From Caballeronia catudaia (lineage in GTDB: Bacteria > Pseudomonadota > Gammaproteobacteria > Burkholderiales > Burkholderiaceae), in assembly GCF_001544755.2 (NCBI RefSeq), contig NZ_FCOF02000048.1, forward strand, positions 1-43,749: 43,749 nt of DNA, written 5' to 3'. Made by a program: the position numbers and the translations under genes. This document shows, in pieces, positions 43,549-43,749 of this stretch (position 1 is its first letter; each line of letters opens with the position of its first letter). Under the pieces are notes generated by a model. That model did no database searches. It had not been told where the DNA came from and saw only the letters and a list, made by a program, of their open reading frames with translations.

Positions 43549-43749
43549 TTAAGCGCCTTCGGTCAACGTTTTTGGCTTATATTTTGCAAGTGCGGTTAAT
43601 AAGGTTCGCTCAGAAACCGGTTTTGACAAAAGCTTCATGCCACTGACGGCTACTTTTTTGAGCACTGCTGATGAGGTGTCCCCCGACCACAGGATTGCAG
43701 GGATCGAAATGTTGGTAGCAGAGCGGACCGCCATAATCGCAGCAATACC
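43549..43749 (-). CDS. C-terminus of a receiver-domain protein, probably a hybrid histidine kinase (partial)
   Basis: An open frame enters from the right edge and stops at 43549. The visible 66 residues (RSATNISIPAILWSGDTSS, then VAVSGMKLLSKPVSERTLLTALAKY) are the second half of a receiver domain: beta-4, then the conserved Lys-Pro of beta-5 and the final helix. The phospho-Asp lies outside the window. An internal ATG at 43734 would not give a folded domain, so the gene certainly continues to the right. Its convergent arrangement with the LuxR-type regulator suggests a two-component pair. Confidence 0.75.
   Translation of the reverse strand, partial: GIAAIMAVRSATNISIPAILWSGDTSSAVLKKVAVSGMKLLSKPVSERTLLTALAKYKPKTLTEGA

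Overview
This is a high-GC window of proteobacterial DNA. It looks like Burkholderiaceae (Paraburkholderia/Caballeronia/Burkholderia type). The evidence is family content seen directly: two small DUF4148 secreted proteins, an HxlR regulator, a RIO-type kinase, a BTAD-AAA regulator followed by a DUF4242 gene, an extra Hfq-like protein and strongly GC-biased codons. No rRNA, tRNA, CRISPR array or replication origin was seen. Positions 1 to about 31,600 form a mosaic accessory region with many broken genes. Positions about 31,600-41,650 hold a compact catabolic cluster.

Layout, left part. An uncharacterised gene runs off the left edge (1-1147). Then come two copies of a two-gene recombinase element, each a small helper protein followed by a large tyrosine recombinase. 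One copy is decayed (1255-3100) and one is intact (4095-6933). Both are preceded by the same 22-bp interrupted palindrome, and a ParE/ribbon-helix-helix toxin-antitoxin pair lies between them. Next are a RIO kinase, a short-chain dehydrogenase with an orphan operator-like palindrome, a BTAD-AAA regulator/DUF4242 operon, and a hybrid histidine kinase divergent from a single-domain response regulator. A gene-poor stretch follows with a recombinase relic. After it come an Hfq-like gene, a third recombinase copy with an internal deletion, a Phd/PIN toxin-antitoxin pair and an Xre-RES toxin-antitoxin pair.

Middle. An IS66-family element (26822-31041, flanked by the 8-bp duplication GGTCAAGC) is interrupted inside its transposase gene by an IS110/IS1111-family element (28659-30101). 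Removing exactly that 1443-bp insert restores the IS66 tnpC frame. The 3' noncoding end of the IS1111-type element contains short hairpins and two segments that match the two insertion junctions actually occupied. This is what a programmable guide (bridge/seek) RNA should look like, and it is the most striking observation here.

Right part. An HxlR regulator is divergent from a gene set read rightward: cysteine hydrolase, aldehyde dehydrogenase, DUF4148, truncated SDR, DUF4148, exported epoxide hydrolase 1, exported epoxide hydrolase 2, second cysteine hydrolase, exported (Tat-type) epoxide hydrolase 3, VOC protein. Three 17-bp palindromes of the form ACTATGA-N3-TCATAGT lie in the divergent promoter. 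I infer an inducible route in which exported epoxide hydrolases open an epoxide and cytoplasmic hydrolase and dehydrogenase enzymes process the products. The substrate is unknown. A broken yaiI-like (UPF0178) gene follows, then a LuxR-type response regulator convergent with the end of a receiver-domain protein at the right edge.
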